From a virus: DNA of 25,104 nucleotides. The notes below the pieces were generated by a model that saw only the letters and a program-made list of their open reading frames with translations, made no database searches and was not told the DNA's origin. Below are positions 6,424 through 15,600 of this stretch, piece by piece. The stretch's first letter is position 1. Each line of letters opens with the position of its first letter. Where the stretch lies: the IMG/VR virus record IMGVR_UViG_3300042695_001085, positions 1 through 25,104 of that record; one strand, 5' to 3'. The position numbers were made by a program, and so were the translations under genes.

Positions 6424-9102
6424 ATGGATGAGAAGTTATTAAAACAGATTGAACAGTACCTTAAAGACTCAGGTCTAAGCGCTGACGAACTTAGAAAGCG
6501 AATGGATGCCGTCAAAGAAAGTACTGCAGAATTTAATAGGGAGTTAATTAATTCTCGCCGCCATTTTGCTTCAATAGATAGTGATATTAAAGATTTAAGT
6601 GATCAATTAAAAAATGTTGTAAGAGATTTATCTAAATCTAATATTACTTCTAAAGACATTAATTCAAGCTTTAGAAAAATAAGTGGGCTTGCAGATAAAT
6701 TAAAATCTGATGCTCAAGGTACTAGTATTTTAAATAAGCAAGAATTAATAGCTATTGATAAAAAACTTCAAAAGGAAACAGAATCTTTATTTGAAAAGAA
6801 AAGAGCTTTAGAAGAAGATTTTAAAGCTTATAATATAAATTCTCTAAATTTAGCAGCAGAAAATAAAAGAAATAAATTATTAGCAGAAAAAGCTAAACAA
6901 TTAATTGAATTAAGAGGATTATTTGATGAAAATGGGCAATTTTTAGATGAAGAAAATAATTATTTGTCTAGAATTCAAATACTTACTAGAGAAAGAATTC
7001 AAAATGAAGAAGAGATTAATGCTAAATTAGGCATATCAGGAAAAATAGTAGATGGTATTGTTGGGACTTTAGGTAAATTAGGTATTAGTAGTACCTTTTT
7101 TGAAAACCTAAAAGAAGATATGAGGGAGGTTGCTAAAACTGGATCTAAATGGGATGTGTTGATGACGGGGGTAAGAGGAACCGTTTCTGGTATAGGACAA
7201 GCATTAAAAGATCCTGTTACACAACTTACTATACTATTAAAAATTGCTAATTTCTTCTTTAAAGCTGCTTTAAATGCTAATGCACAAGCAGTTGAATTAG
7301 GAAAGCAATTAGGATACGGAACTCAAAGAGCAGATGCCTTCAGAGAAAAGATGGTAGCTATAGAGCGTTCATCTAATAATCTAAACGTTACTACTGCTAA
7401 TTTAACTCAAGCATTTGGTGAATTAACTAAAGCAACAGGATTTGCTTATGAATTTACAGCAGACCAGCTTGAAACTCAGATTAAATTAACTAAACAAGTT
7501 GGTTTACAAGCAGATGAAGCAGCTCAAGTCCAAAGATATGCAGCATTATCAGGTAAATCATCTGAAGAAACTTACAAATCATTTGTTAGAGGTCTAACAA
7601 CCGCAAGAAATCAACTTAGAGTTGGTATTGATTTTAGATCAACATTAGCTGAGGCTGTTAAAGTATCAGGCCAATTAGCTGCTAATTTAGGATATAATCC
7701 TGAGCGTATAGCTAAGGCTGTGGTGGCTATGAAGGCATTAGGTACTACATTAGAAGATACCAAGTCACAAGCAGACTCGTTGTTGAATTTTGAATCATCT
7801 ATTGAGAATGAATTAAAAGCAGAATTATTAACTGGTCAAGCATTAAATCTAGAAAGAGCTAGAGCATTAGCATTACAAGGTGATATGGCTGGTGTAGCTC
7901 AAGAATTAGCTAACCAAGGTATGACTGCTGCTAAGTTTTCTAAAATGAATGTATTAGCACAAAATGCTTACGCTCAAGCTTTAGGAACAACATCAGATAA
8001 ATTATCAGAACAATTAAGAAAAAGAGAAGAAGCTGTTAAATCTGGTAAATCATTAGCTCAAATAAATGCAGATGAAGCAGCACAAGCCCTTGAAAGACAA
8101 AATGTTCAAGATAAGTTTAATGCTGCCGTAGAAAAATTACAAAGTCTATTTGGTAATTTGATGGCAGGTCCTTTAGGTTCATTCTTAGATATGTTAAGTG
8201 GGGGGTTAAATATTATTAATAGTATGATTCCCGCTTTAAAAGTAATTGGTGGTCTTTATTTAGCTATTAAGGGTTATCAATTAATATCAAATGTTCTTTC
8301 AACATCTGCTTTAGCTACTAATAGAGCTAATTATGCTATAAAAGCAACCCAATTAGGAACTGAAGCCTTTATAACTCGTGAAAAGGGGGTTCAAGGTTTA
8401 ATGGATAAGCAGGGATTAGGAGCTAGAATGGTATATAATGCCCAATTATTAGCAGGATTAATATCAGAACAAGGTATAGCAGGTATTAAAACATATGCAA
8501 GCACATTAGAAGAAAAAAGCTTAGCTCGTAAAATTATAATGGGTACTTATGATGCTGCTGCTGTTATTGCTGCTAGAACAAAAGCATTATTTGAAGGATT
8601 TAGCCTTAAAAATATATTAGGTCAAATAGCAAGAATACCAATATTATTAGGATTAAGAAGTACAGAAGCTGCAATAGCAACTACTACTGCTGCTGCTACA
8701 GTAACTGCTGCTGAAGCCACTACTTTTGGTGCTGCTACAGTATGGATTGTAGCTGGATTAGCTGCCGTTATGGGGGCTTTAGGTACATATATGGCTATGA
8801 AAGATGGTATTATTGACCCAAGTAAAGGCCCAGTAATGACTGGAGGATTTGGATCAGTTCAATTAGATCCAAATGATAAGGCAATGTATGGTGCTGATGG
8901 TAAAATTAAAGTAGGTACAGACTTGACTGGTGGAGAAGGCGGTGGAAGTGGAGTAAATATTGATTTATCACCAGTAGTATCAGCTCTTGCTGAGGTTAGA
9001 GCAGCTATTGATCAATTAATCAATAAAGAAGGTATAGTGTTAATGGATAGCGTGCAGGTAGGTACAACACAAAACATGAACGGCCGTTATAAAACAGCCT
9101 AA
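6424..9102 (+). CDS. Tail tape-measure protein
   Basis: At 892 residues it is the long protein directly after the chaperone genes, the invariant position of the tape measure (T4 gp29 is 590). Residues 1-200 are charged coiled coil (for example LKQIEQYLKDSGLSADELRKRMDAVKES and ELIAIDKKLQKETESLFEKKRALEE). Residues ~205-310 carry alternating hydrophobic and amphipathic helices (LTILLKIANFFFKAALNANAQAVELGKQLGYG). The middle is Ala/Gln-rich helix. Residues ~580-630 (LGSFLDMLSGGLNIINSMIPALKVIGGLYLAIKGY) and ~750-785 (Ala/Thr-rich, then WIVAGLAAVMGALGTYMAM) are hydrophobic blocks that could line or cross a membrane during ejection. The protein sets tail length. At the usual ~0.15 nm per residue, 892 residues imply a tail of roughly 130 nm (inference). 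A short Gly-rich linker precedes the C-terminal helix. Confidence 0.92.
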   Translation: MDEKLLKQIEQYLKDSGLSADELRKRMDAVKESTAEFNRELINSRRHFASIDSDIKDLSDQLKNVVRDLSKSNITSKDINSSFRKISGLADKLKSDAQGTSILNKQELIAIDKKLQKETESLFEKKRALEEDFKAYNINSLNLAAENKRNKLLAEKAKQLIELRGLFDENGQFLDEENNYLSRIQILTRERIQNEEEINAKLGISGKIVDGIVGTLGKLGISSTFFENLKEDMREVAKTGSKWDVLMTGVRGTVSGIGQALKDPVTQLTILLKIANFFFKAALNANAQAVELGKQLGYGTQRADAFREKMVAIERSSNNLNVTTANLTQAFGELTKATGFAYEFTADQLETQIKLTKQVGLQADEAAQVQRYAALSGKSSEETYKSFVRGLTTARNQLRVGIDFRSTLAEAVKVSGQLAANLGYNPERIAKAVVAMKALGTTLEDTKSQADSLLNFESSIENELKAELLTGQALNLERARALALQGDMAGVAQELANQGMTAAKFSKMNVLAQNAYAQALGTTSDKLSEQLRKREEAVKSGKSLAQINADEAAQALERQNVQDKFNAAVEKLQSLFGNLMAGPLGSFLDMLSGGLNIINSMIPALKVIGGLYLAIKGYQLISNVLSTSALATNRANYAIKATQLGTEAFITREKGVQGLMDKQGLGARMVYNAQLLAGLISEQGIAGIKTYASTLEEKSLARKIIMGTYDAAAVIAARTKALFEGFSLKNILGQIARIPILLGLRSTEAAIATTTAAATVTAAEATTFGAATVWIVAGLAAVMGALGTYMAMKDGIIDPSKGPVMTGGFGSVQLDPNDKAMYGADGKIKVGTDLTGGEGGGSGVNIDLSPVVSALAEVRAAIDQLINKEGIVLMDSVQVGTTQNMNGRYKTA

Positions 9103-9106
9103 TTAA

Positions 9107-9115
9107 ATATTTATA
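9107..9115 (+). promoter_or_regulatory. ATATTTATA element upstream of 98-aa gene
   Basis: Perfect copy in the 40-base gap after the tape-measure gene, 27 bases before the ATG at 9143. It probably starts transcription of the baseplate block. Confidence 0.5.
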
Positions 9116-9142
9116 CGTAGACAATTTTAAATTAAAATAAAA

Positions 9143-9439
9143 ATGGCGATTATTAATCAAAAAGACAAAAGCAAATTAGGTTTAACAGCTAATAATTTAT
9201 CAGCTAACAAATTTGGATATTTTGCTGGTACTGCAACTGACAAATTACACAATCAGTATTCAGTACACACAGATCCTAAAGTTAAATTAGTTGATTTCAA
9301 TGGTTCTTCTAAAGTTAGAACAGAATCTACATTAGATGAGTTAGATCCAAAAGCTCCACGTAACCCACGTGCAACACAATACAAATCAAAGAAAGGTCGT
9401 AAATATAGCGATTTAGGTCCAACTGAAGGTCGTTACTAA
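9143..9439 (+). CDS. Small basic protein of unknown function between tape measure and baseplate genes
   Basis: Not recognised. The 98-residue product is basic (C-terminal KAPRNPRATQYKSKKGRKYSDLGPTEGRY) and lacks cysteines, membrane segments and coiled coil. A central SVHTDPKVKLVDFNGSSKVRTESTLDELDPKAPRNP looks like an extended, loop-rich segment. It has its own promoter-like element, and its stop lies 15 bases before the next start. Position and codon use resembling the tube gene (GGT, CGT, GTT) suggest a virion or baseplate component that is well expressed; this is inference from context. A scaffold or tape-measure-associated role would also fit. Confidence 0.7.
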   Translation: MAIINQKDKSKLGLTANNLSANKFGYFAGTATDKLHNQYSVHTDPKVKLVDFNGSSKVRTESTLDELDPKAPRNPRATQYKSKKGRKYSDLGPTEGRY

Positions 9440-9454
9440 TAAACCAATTAAGGG

Positions 9455-12304
9455 ATGCCTATAATCAAGCAATTAAATGCTACTAAGTTTCGTAGCTTAA
9501 AGTACGGTAATGATACCTCAGACGGAGGTAGCAGTAGGCAACCTTATATGAGGGTTGAATTAAAAGACCTTGATAAACCAATCAATAGACTTAGACTTAC
9601 TAAATTTGATGATGGTTTAGTTAGAGGTGGAGCTGTAGGAGCATTAAATGCTGCTGCGGTTGATACACTTCGTATAGGTAAATTTTTTAAGGATTTACCA
9701 AAAGGACCTTTATTCCTAATTAAACAAGTAGGCTTACAGTTATCTAATCCTAGATTAGAATTTAAAAAAGTTGGTGGTGGTGCTGTAGGTGGTATTGGAC
9801 CAACACGTCTATACAACTTAGGTATCAATACACTTGCTCAAGTTTCCCTTAATGCATTTGGTGGTCATTTAGTAAGACATGGTTTATTACCTGTAATGAA
9901 TGATAATACTAAGTACTTAAGCGTAGTAACTGATAATAACAAATTTAGTGAAGATAACTTAGACTCTCAAAACAATAGATTAGTTGGTTTGAGAAACAAA
10001 TTTGATTTAGGAGATGGTGAAGTTGAATATAGTATAACTTTAAAAGATGCTATAGCAACTAATAGACAAAACAATAGAGACGGAAGACAAGCTAACAGAG
10101 AATTTAATAGAGACGGAAGACAAGCTAACAGAAGTCTCAATAAGATGGGTAGGAAGATTAATAGAGAAGATAATAGAGATATAAGAAAATATAATAGAGG
10201 TTTTAATAGAGAAAGTAGAAAAATTAATAGACAAAATAATAGACAGGGAAGACAAAATAATAGACTTGTAAATCAAAGTACAAGAGAGGGAGCTAGAGTT
10301 GAAGGTTTTGAATTTACTCGTTCTAAATTTGAACGTACTTCGTATGAACCTACTAACCTTGAACAAACTAAATTTGAACGTTCTGTATTTCATCGCTCTA
10401 GTTTCAAAAGAAATAAAATAAACATAAGCGATTATACTATTGATAATTATCTTGGTGGACCAGGTTCAGTATATGGTATAGGAAGAACTATTATCAATAG
10501 ATATAATTTTACTGAAGATAAAATAAAGATCGATCAGGCTTTTGAAAACGCTAGGATAGAAACAATTAGAGGAAGTTTATTAGTTAACCCATTAACAGAA
10601 CAAAGTGCGTTTGCCGATGCTAGTGGTAGTTACATTACAGGGGCAACTGTTGTCCCTTTTATAGATGCAGATTGGGTATGGGATGATTGGAATAACGAAG
10701 AAGATCAATTTAAAGCACTATCAAGAAAAAAACAACCAGGGAGTTTTTACTATACAGTAGGAAATATAGCTGAAAGTAAATTACAAAAGGCTATTGGTGA
10801 TGGAAATATCAATACAAGTCCTCAAGATCCTGATTGGTCTAAGAGCACAATATATGGGTATAAAACTTTTGGAACAGGACATGTTCCTAAGATAGACCCA
10901 ACTATGCTTACGTCCCCAGAACAATTTAAAGCAATAAAACGTTCTTTACTTTGGGACTCTGAAAAGAAAATAATAAAATTTTATGACGAAGACCCAGAAT
11001 ATATTGGTGGTACAAGAGATATAGTAACATTTTCAAAATCAACCAAAAATGCAGTTGATGGATTAAAGGATGCTCAAGTTAAACGAGAAGATTTCACTAC
11101 AACTGGTAAAACTTTAGAAGAAGCCCAATCAAAAATGTCGGCTTTGACAAACCAGCCTGCTGGTTTAGATTATTTTGAAAATGATCCTGGAGGAACTACT
11201 TTAAAAGATGTAGGAGTTACAGCAAGTAAAGTAAGAAAGAAAAAAACAGTTAAAGCGTCAATTATAGATGTTAAGGGATTTGAAAGAGAAAATAAACTAG
11301 AAACCATTTACAATAATGGTGAGATGGTATCATCCCCATTAACATCAATTATTCAAGAAACTAGTGGTGATGATATTTTTAAAACTGAAGATCTTATCAT
11401 AAATAGAGACACTAAAAATTTCCGTTATCTTGCTGGTGGTAGAACAATGTCTGCTTTTGACAGATTTGATCCAGATATAATGAGTGTACATTTTAACTCT
11501 ATCGATCCATTCACTGCTACAAATTTAAGCAGTATATGGTTCTCAGCATATATGTCTGGATTTAAGTATGGTACATCAGCAACTTGGAACCCAGTAAAGT
11601 ATGTGGGTAGGTCAGAAAGTTTTTATACCTTCACCGAACATAAAAGAGATGTAAGTTTTAATTTACAAATTCCATGTTTTAATGAAACTGAATTATTAGA
11701 AAACCATTCAAAGTTAAGTGAATTACAATCAGTTTTAGCAGGAAAATATAGTCCTGATAATAGATTAGGAGGAATAATAACAGCAATAACATTAGGTAGT
11801 TACTTAGTGGGAGAACCAGGAATATTAACATCAGTTTCATTTGATATACCTGATACATCTTCTTGGGATTTGGATTTTAACTTAGCAATGTATTTAAATG
11901 CACAATTTAGCTTCATTGTTATTGGCAAAGAATTACCTGAATTTAGAAAAGGCGGGTTCTTCTTTGGCAAACCACAACCTAAATCAGAACCTCCTAAAAC
12001 AGATCCTGCCGCTAAAGAAGAGCAGAAACCAAAAACAGATGCTACTAAAGGAGACAGTGAACAGAAAATTGAAAAGAAAAAAACGGACGACGCTAAGAAA
12101 AAAGAAGAAAAACAAACAAAGATAATTGCACCAAAAGCAACATTAACAGATTCAAACGCAGGTGCTAAAAAGGAAAAACTTAGCACAGCCGTTAAATCAG
12201 GGACCTATAAACCAACAACAAATCTAGCAACAACCACTAAAAGTACCTTCCAAGGTTATGGTGGTGGAAGTTCAGGTGGAGGTGGTGCAAGTGGAGGGTG
12301 GTAA
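9455..12304 (+). CDS. Large baseplate protein with tandem 11-residue repeats, pentapeptide-like repeats and a Lys/Gly-rich tail
   Basis: The 949-residue product has four parts. (1) Residues 1-200: N-terminal region with LRLTKFDDGLVRGG and a Gly-rich segment. (2) Residues 207-283: seven tandem 11-mers of type NRxxRxxNRxx, the seventh degenerate. (3) Residues ~285-319: seven five-residue units centred on F/Y/L (SKFER, TSYEP, TNLEQ, TKFER, SVFHR, SSFKR), like pentapeptide repeats. (4) Residues ~665-825: WNPVKYVGRSESFYTFTEH, then KRDVSFNLQIPCFNETEL, a helix with LSELQSVLAGKYSPDNR, and GILTSVSFDIPDTSSWDLD. This block resembles the tube-like baseplate domains (T4 gp48/gp54-type tube cap) of other contractile phages. 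The last ~110 residues are Lys/Glu/Thr-rich and end in a Gly/Ser tail. Position after the tape measure and before LysM and hub genes supports baseplate. AGGG just abuts the ATG and is too close to act as a ribosome binding site. Confidence 0.72.
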   Translation: MPIIKQLNATKFRSLKYGNDTSDGGSSRQPYMRVELKDLDKPINRLRLTKFDDGLVRGGAVGALNAAAVDTLRIGKFFKDLPKGPLFLIKQVGLQLSNPRLEFKKVGGGAVGGIGPTRLYNLGINTLAQVSLNAFGGHLVRHGLLPVMNDNTKYLSVVTDNNKFSEDNLDSQNNRLVGLRNKFDLGDGEVEYSITLKDAIATNRQNNRDGRQANREFNRDGRQANRSLNKMGRKINREDNRDIRKYNRGFNRESRKINRQNNRQGRQNNRLVNQSTREGARVEGFEFTRSKFERTSYEPTNLEQTKFERSVFHRSSFKRNKINISDYTIDNYLGGPGSVYGIGRTIINRYNFTEDKIKIDQAFENARIETIRGSLLVNPLTEQSAFADASGSYITGATVVPFIDADWVWDDWNNEEDQFKALSRKKQPGSFYYTVGNIAESKLQKAIGDGNINTSPQDPDWSKSTIYGYKTFGTGHVPKIDPTMLTSPEQFKAIKRSLLWDSEKKIIKFYDEDPEYIGGTRDIVTFSKSTKNAVDGLKDAQVKREDFTTTGKTLEEAQSKMSALTNQPAGLDYFENDPGGTTLKDVGVTASKVRKKKTVKASIIDVKGFERENKLETIYNNGEMVSSPLTSIIQETSGDDIFKTEDLIINRDTKNFRYLAGGRTMSAFDRFDPDIMSVHFNSIDPFTATNLSSIWFSAYMSGFKYGTSATWNPVKYVGRSESFYTFTEHKRDVSFNLQIPCFNETELLENHSKLSELQSVLAGKYSPDNRLGGIITAITLGSYLVGEPGILTSVSFDIPDTSSWDLDFNLAMYLNAQFSFIVIGKELPEFRKGGFFFGKPQPKSEPPKTDPAAKEEQKPKTDATKGDSEQKIEKKKTDDAKKKEEKQTKIIAPKATLTDSNAGAKKEKLSTAVKSGTYKPTTNLATTTKSTFQGYGGGSSGGGGASGGW
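10073..10303 (+). repeat. Seven tandem 33-base units encoding 11-residue NRxxRxxNRxx repeats
   Basis: Units start at 10073, 10106, 10139, 10172, 10205, 10238 and 10271. They encode NRDGRQANREF, NRDGRQANRSL, NKMGRKINRED, NRDIRKYNRGF, NRESRKINRQN and NRQGRQNNRLV, plus the degenerate NQSTREGARVE. A partial unit (NRQN) precedes at 10061. The first two units are nearly identical in DNA; the others have diverged. Confidence 0.93.
10307..10411 (+). repeat. Seven pentapeptide-like repeats (15 bases each)
   Basis: FEFTR, SKFER, TSYEP, TNLEQ, TKFER, SVFHR, SSFKR: aromatic or Leu at the centre, small Ser/Thr at -2, charged at +1/+2. NKINI, SDYTI and DNYLG may continue the register to 10456. Consistent with a short beta-helix. 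Confidence 0.65.
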
Positions 12305-12317
12305 TTTAATAATATAA

Positions 12318-12620
12318 TTGATGAGATATACAACAAAAGATATTACACAAAAACCAACAGGTACAAAATACCTAAAGTTAAAGAAATACCCAAATATTCC
12401 TTTAACAGAATCTGATGTCTATGTTATTACAACAATAGGAGATAGACTAGATTTATTATCCTATGTTTATTACAAAGACCCAGAATATTGGTGGGTTATA
12501 TCTGCAGCTAACAACAACATCAATAAAGGCTCTATGTTTCTCACACCAGGTACTCAATTAAGAATACCAACTGATTTAGGAGCTGTATTAAAAATGTTTA
12601 ACGATTTAAACTACAAATAA
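12318..12620 (+). CDS. LysM-domain baseplate protein (gp53-like)
   Basis: The 100-residue product is mostly one LysM-like unit: YVITTIGDRLDLLSYVYYKDPEYWWVISAANN, then a short linker and LTPGTQLRIPTD. The pattern (Gly-Asp-x-Leu-Asp-x-Leu-Ser, aromatic pair, TyrTrp, Ala-Asn-Asn, Pro-Gly-x-x-Leu-x-Ile-Pro) is the standard LysM of small tail proteins such as Mu/P2 gpX and the C-terminal part of T4 gp53. In those it joins baseplate parts rather than binding peptidoglycan, although peptidoglycan binding is not excluded. The first 30 residues (TKDITQKPTGTKYLKLKKYPNIPL) dock to a partner. It starts 13 bases after the previous stop and ends 4 bases before the hub gene, so the three are very likely cotranslated. 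Confidence 0.85.
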   Translation: MMRYTTKDITQKPTGTKYLKLKKYPNIPLTESDVYVITTIGDRLDLLSYVYYKDPEYWWVISAANNNINKGSMFLTPGTQLRIPTDLGAVLKMFNDLNYK

Positions 12621-12624
12621 TGTT

Positions 12625-15600
12625 ATGTCTATATTTAAAGAATCATTTCCATCGCATATTAAAAAGCAACTCTTAAAAAGAGGAGAGGCTATTGTTAGAC
12701 GTAACTTAACAGACTTAACCTACTATAATGGTAGAAAAGCCTGGTTGAGAATGTCTTCATCAGTTGACGTTAAAGAGGATGGTGGCTCTTTAGCTAAAAA
12801 TTATGTTTTATTAGGAGGTGCTTTATATAATGGTAAACTAAGACATGGTGTTGGGAGTGGGCCTGAAAACGCATATGCATTACAAACACCAAGCGGACAA
12901 ACACACAAATATGGTATTAGACCAATGCCTGGTATTACTGGAGTTGATATTAAATCAAAAGGTGCTTACGGTTCATTAAGAGAAGTAACAATAAATTTTA
13001 ACTGTTGGGATATTACTCAATTAGAAGATTTAGAATTACTTTACATGAGACCAGGATACTCTGTATTATTAGAATGGGGATGGATTCCTTACCTTAATAA
13101 TGATGGGGCTTTAGTATCAACACCTGCAACGTTTGATATATTTGATAGTAATTTAAAAGGAAAAGATTACCAAAACGTATTCCAGAAGTTATTCAAGATG
13201 GAAGAAGAAGCACAAGGTAATTATGGTGGATTCCTAGGTATTATTAAAAACTATAAATGGTCAGCTAGACCAGATGGAGGATATGATTGTAGTACAACTT
13301 TAATTTCTATTGGTGAAATGATAGAATCATTAAAGATTAACTATACAGCAGCTAATTTATCACTTACTACATTACAAACTGTAGGATACCTAAAAATGGT
13401 AGACTCAGCTAATCCTGATTTAGATGATGATGCTTTAGAATTATTTTATGGACGAAATTTCTTATCAGGATTGATATATGAATTATGGGAATCTATAGAT
13501 TCAAAAAACAATTGTGCAATTTTCACTAAAAAAGATAGCTTTGGAGTAGAATACGATATGCTTGCAATGGATATTGAGTTCGAAAATGATACAGAAGATG
13601 ATGAAGAATTGGGATGGGCTTTCGATAATCAAAAATATATTACATTAGAGTCTTTATGTAGATTGATAAATCGTCACTTAACAGTAGGTATAGTAAGTGA
13701 AGATGGAAATAAACCTATTATAGGAGTGTCAGTTAGTGATAGAAAATACCCATCTGGTAATAATATAGATTTATTAAATGCAACAACTCCTTACTTATTG
13801 AGTTTATGTCACCCACTACAAATGTCAGTTGACCCATCAGTATGTTTAATTAGAAACGATGTTTGGGGAGCTTTTAAATTACCTGAAGAAATAACTACCC
13901 CACCTGCCCCATCATCTCCCCCATCAAATACAGGAGACAAAGGAAAACAGGTTGATGCTAATATTACATTTAATGGAGTTGCTACACCTTGTGAAACAGC
14001 AGCCAAAGCAACCTTAGATGCCATCATACCTCAAGTAACTGCTATTAATGGTGATGATACATTCACGATGGATACTCTTAAAAAGTATTTTAATGCTTGT
14101 AGTGCTGCTGGTGTTAACGCAGATAAAGCTGCTGAAGAATTAGCTAGACAATTTGAACTTAATGCAACTGTCACTCCAGGTGTGTTATACGGTACAAATA
14201 TAAGTACAAACGGTAATTCAAGCGATAATCTTTTTACCTTCTTAGATGACCAACTTTATGAATCAGAAATAAAGGAATGCTCCCCAGCATTATCAAATTT
14301 GAAAGGAAAAAATATGGGGATAATACAAGCAAAGATAGATGTAATCACAGCTCAGAAGGCAGCTGCTAAAAAAGCAGAGGAATTAAAAGAAAAACAAGAA
14401 GATGCTGCAGAAGATCTTAGTTGGATGAGCACATTAAAACCATTCTCAGTGTCTGATGCTAATGGAACGGCAGATCCTGCTTGTAAATCTGGTTTAGGAC
14501 AAATAGGAAATATATATCTTAATTTAAGATATTTAATGAAATCATGTAAAGATCCTGGATTAGAGGAAAGTGATAAAACAGGTAAGAATACTATTAATTT
14601 ATATGATTTTTTAAAGAAAATATTAACGGATATTGCTACAGCAACAGGTAATGTAAATAACTTTGATATTCATGTTGATCCTATAGATAGTGTAGCTAGA
14701 ATTATAGATATTAACTTTGTAGACACTCAATCGAAAAAAGACGCCTACAACAATTCATTCACATTCTACTCAGAAGATGGAACACCAACAGGAAAATATA
14801 ATGGTTTAAAATCTACAGTAAGAAATTATTCATTAGAATCACAAATATTCTCTGAACAATCTTCTATAGTAGCAATAGGTGCTCAAACAGGTGGTGGTCA
14901 ATTAGGTTTAGAAAACGATACTATGGTTGGGTTCAACTATGGTGTAAAAGATCGTCTTAAACCTAAAATAAATGCCATGAATACAACAGGAACTGATGAC
15001 AGTGCTTCAGTTCAATTGGAAAATTTATTAACTAACCTCACCCCAATATATGAGTTTATTGGTGAAATGGCAGGTAATGGAGTATTTACTGAAAGTGATT
15101 ATGATATATCTAAGGCAAGTAATTATGAGGGCGCTCTTAGAGATGTTATAGCAATTTTTAGAGCTTTATCTAAAAATCCAATTAAATTTAAAGCAATTAT
15201 CCCTACAAAATTATCATTAGAAATAGATGGTATATCAAATCTAATCATAGGCCATATGTTTAATATCCACCCAGATTTACTTCCTAAAGGATATAAAACT
15301 GAAGGTGATACTGAGGCTGGTAGAAGACTAGGATATATTTTAACAGGAATAGGACATACCGTTAGTGATAATGGTTGGACCACTAAATTAGAAGGCCAAA
15401 CAGTTATATTAGAAGAACCAGATGGTGAGGAAAAAAGTTTATTCGATATTACTTTAAGTAAAACTGGAAAAGTACAAAAAGCTTCCGCTAAAATCACAAC
15501 AGATGAAAAAGGAAACTTAATTAAAACGGACGTAACATTAAGCCAGGCTCAAATGCAGGAAATCGAACAATGGATTAATTTTGGTGGATTTAAAAAGTTC

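Noticed and set aside
9451-9454. AGGG as Shine-Dalgarno for the gene at 9455
   Set aside because: It directly touches the ATG with no spacing, and other genes in the window show no Shine-Dalgarno.
10073-10303. CRISPR-like array (33-base repeats)
   Set aside because: Units are adjacent without spacers, diverge at DNA level and stay in frame as protein repeats.
10040-10393. Ser/Ile-rich open frame on the - strand
   Set aside because: Product of the reverse complement of the Asn/Arg repeat, which lacks stop codons by composition.
11898-12125. Lys-rich + frame inside the 949-residue gene
   Set aside because: Shadow of the Lys/Glu-rich tail; no start leader and no domain.
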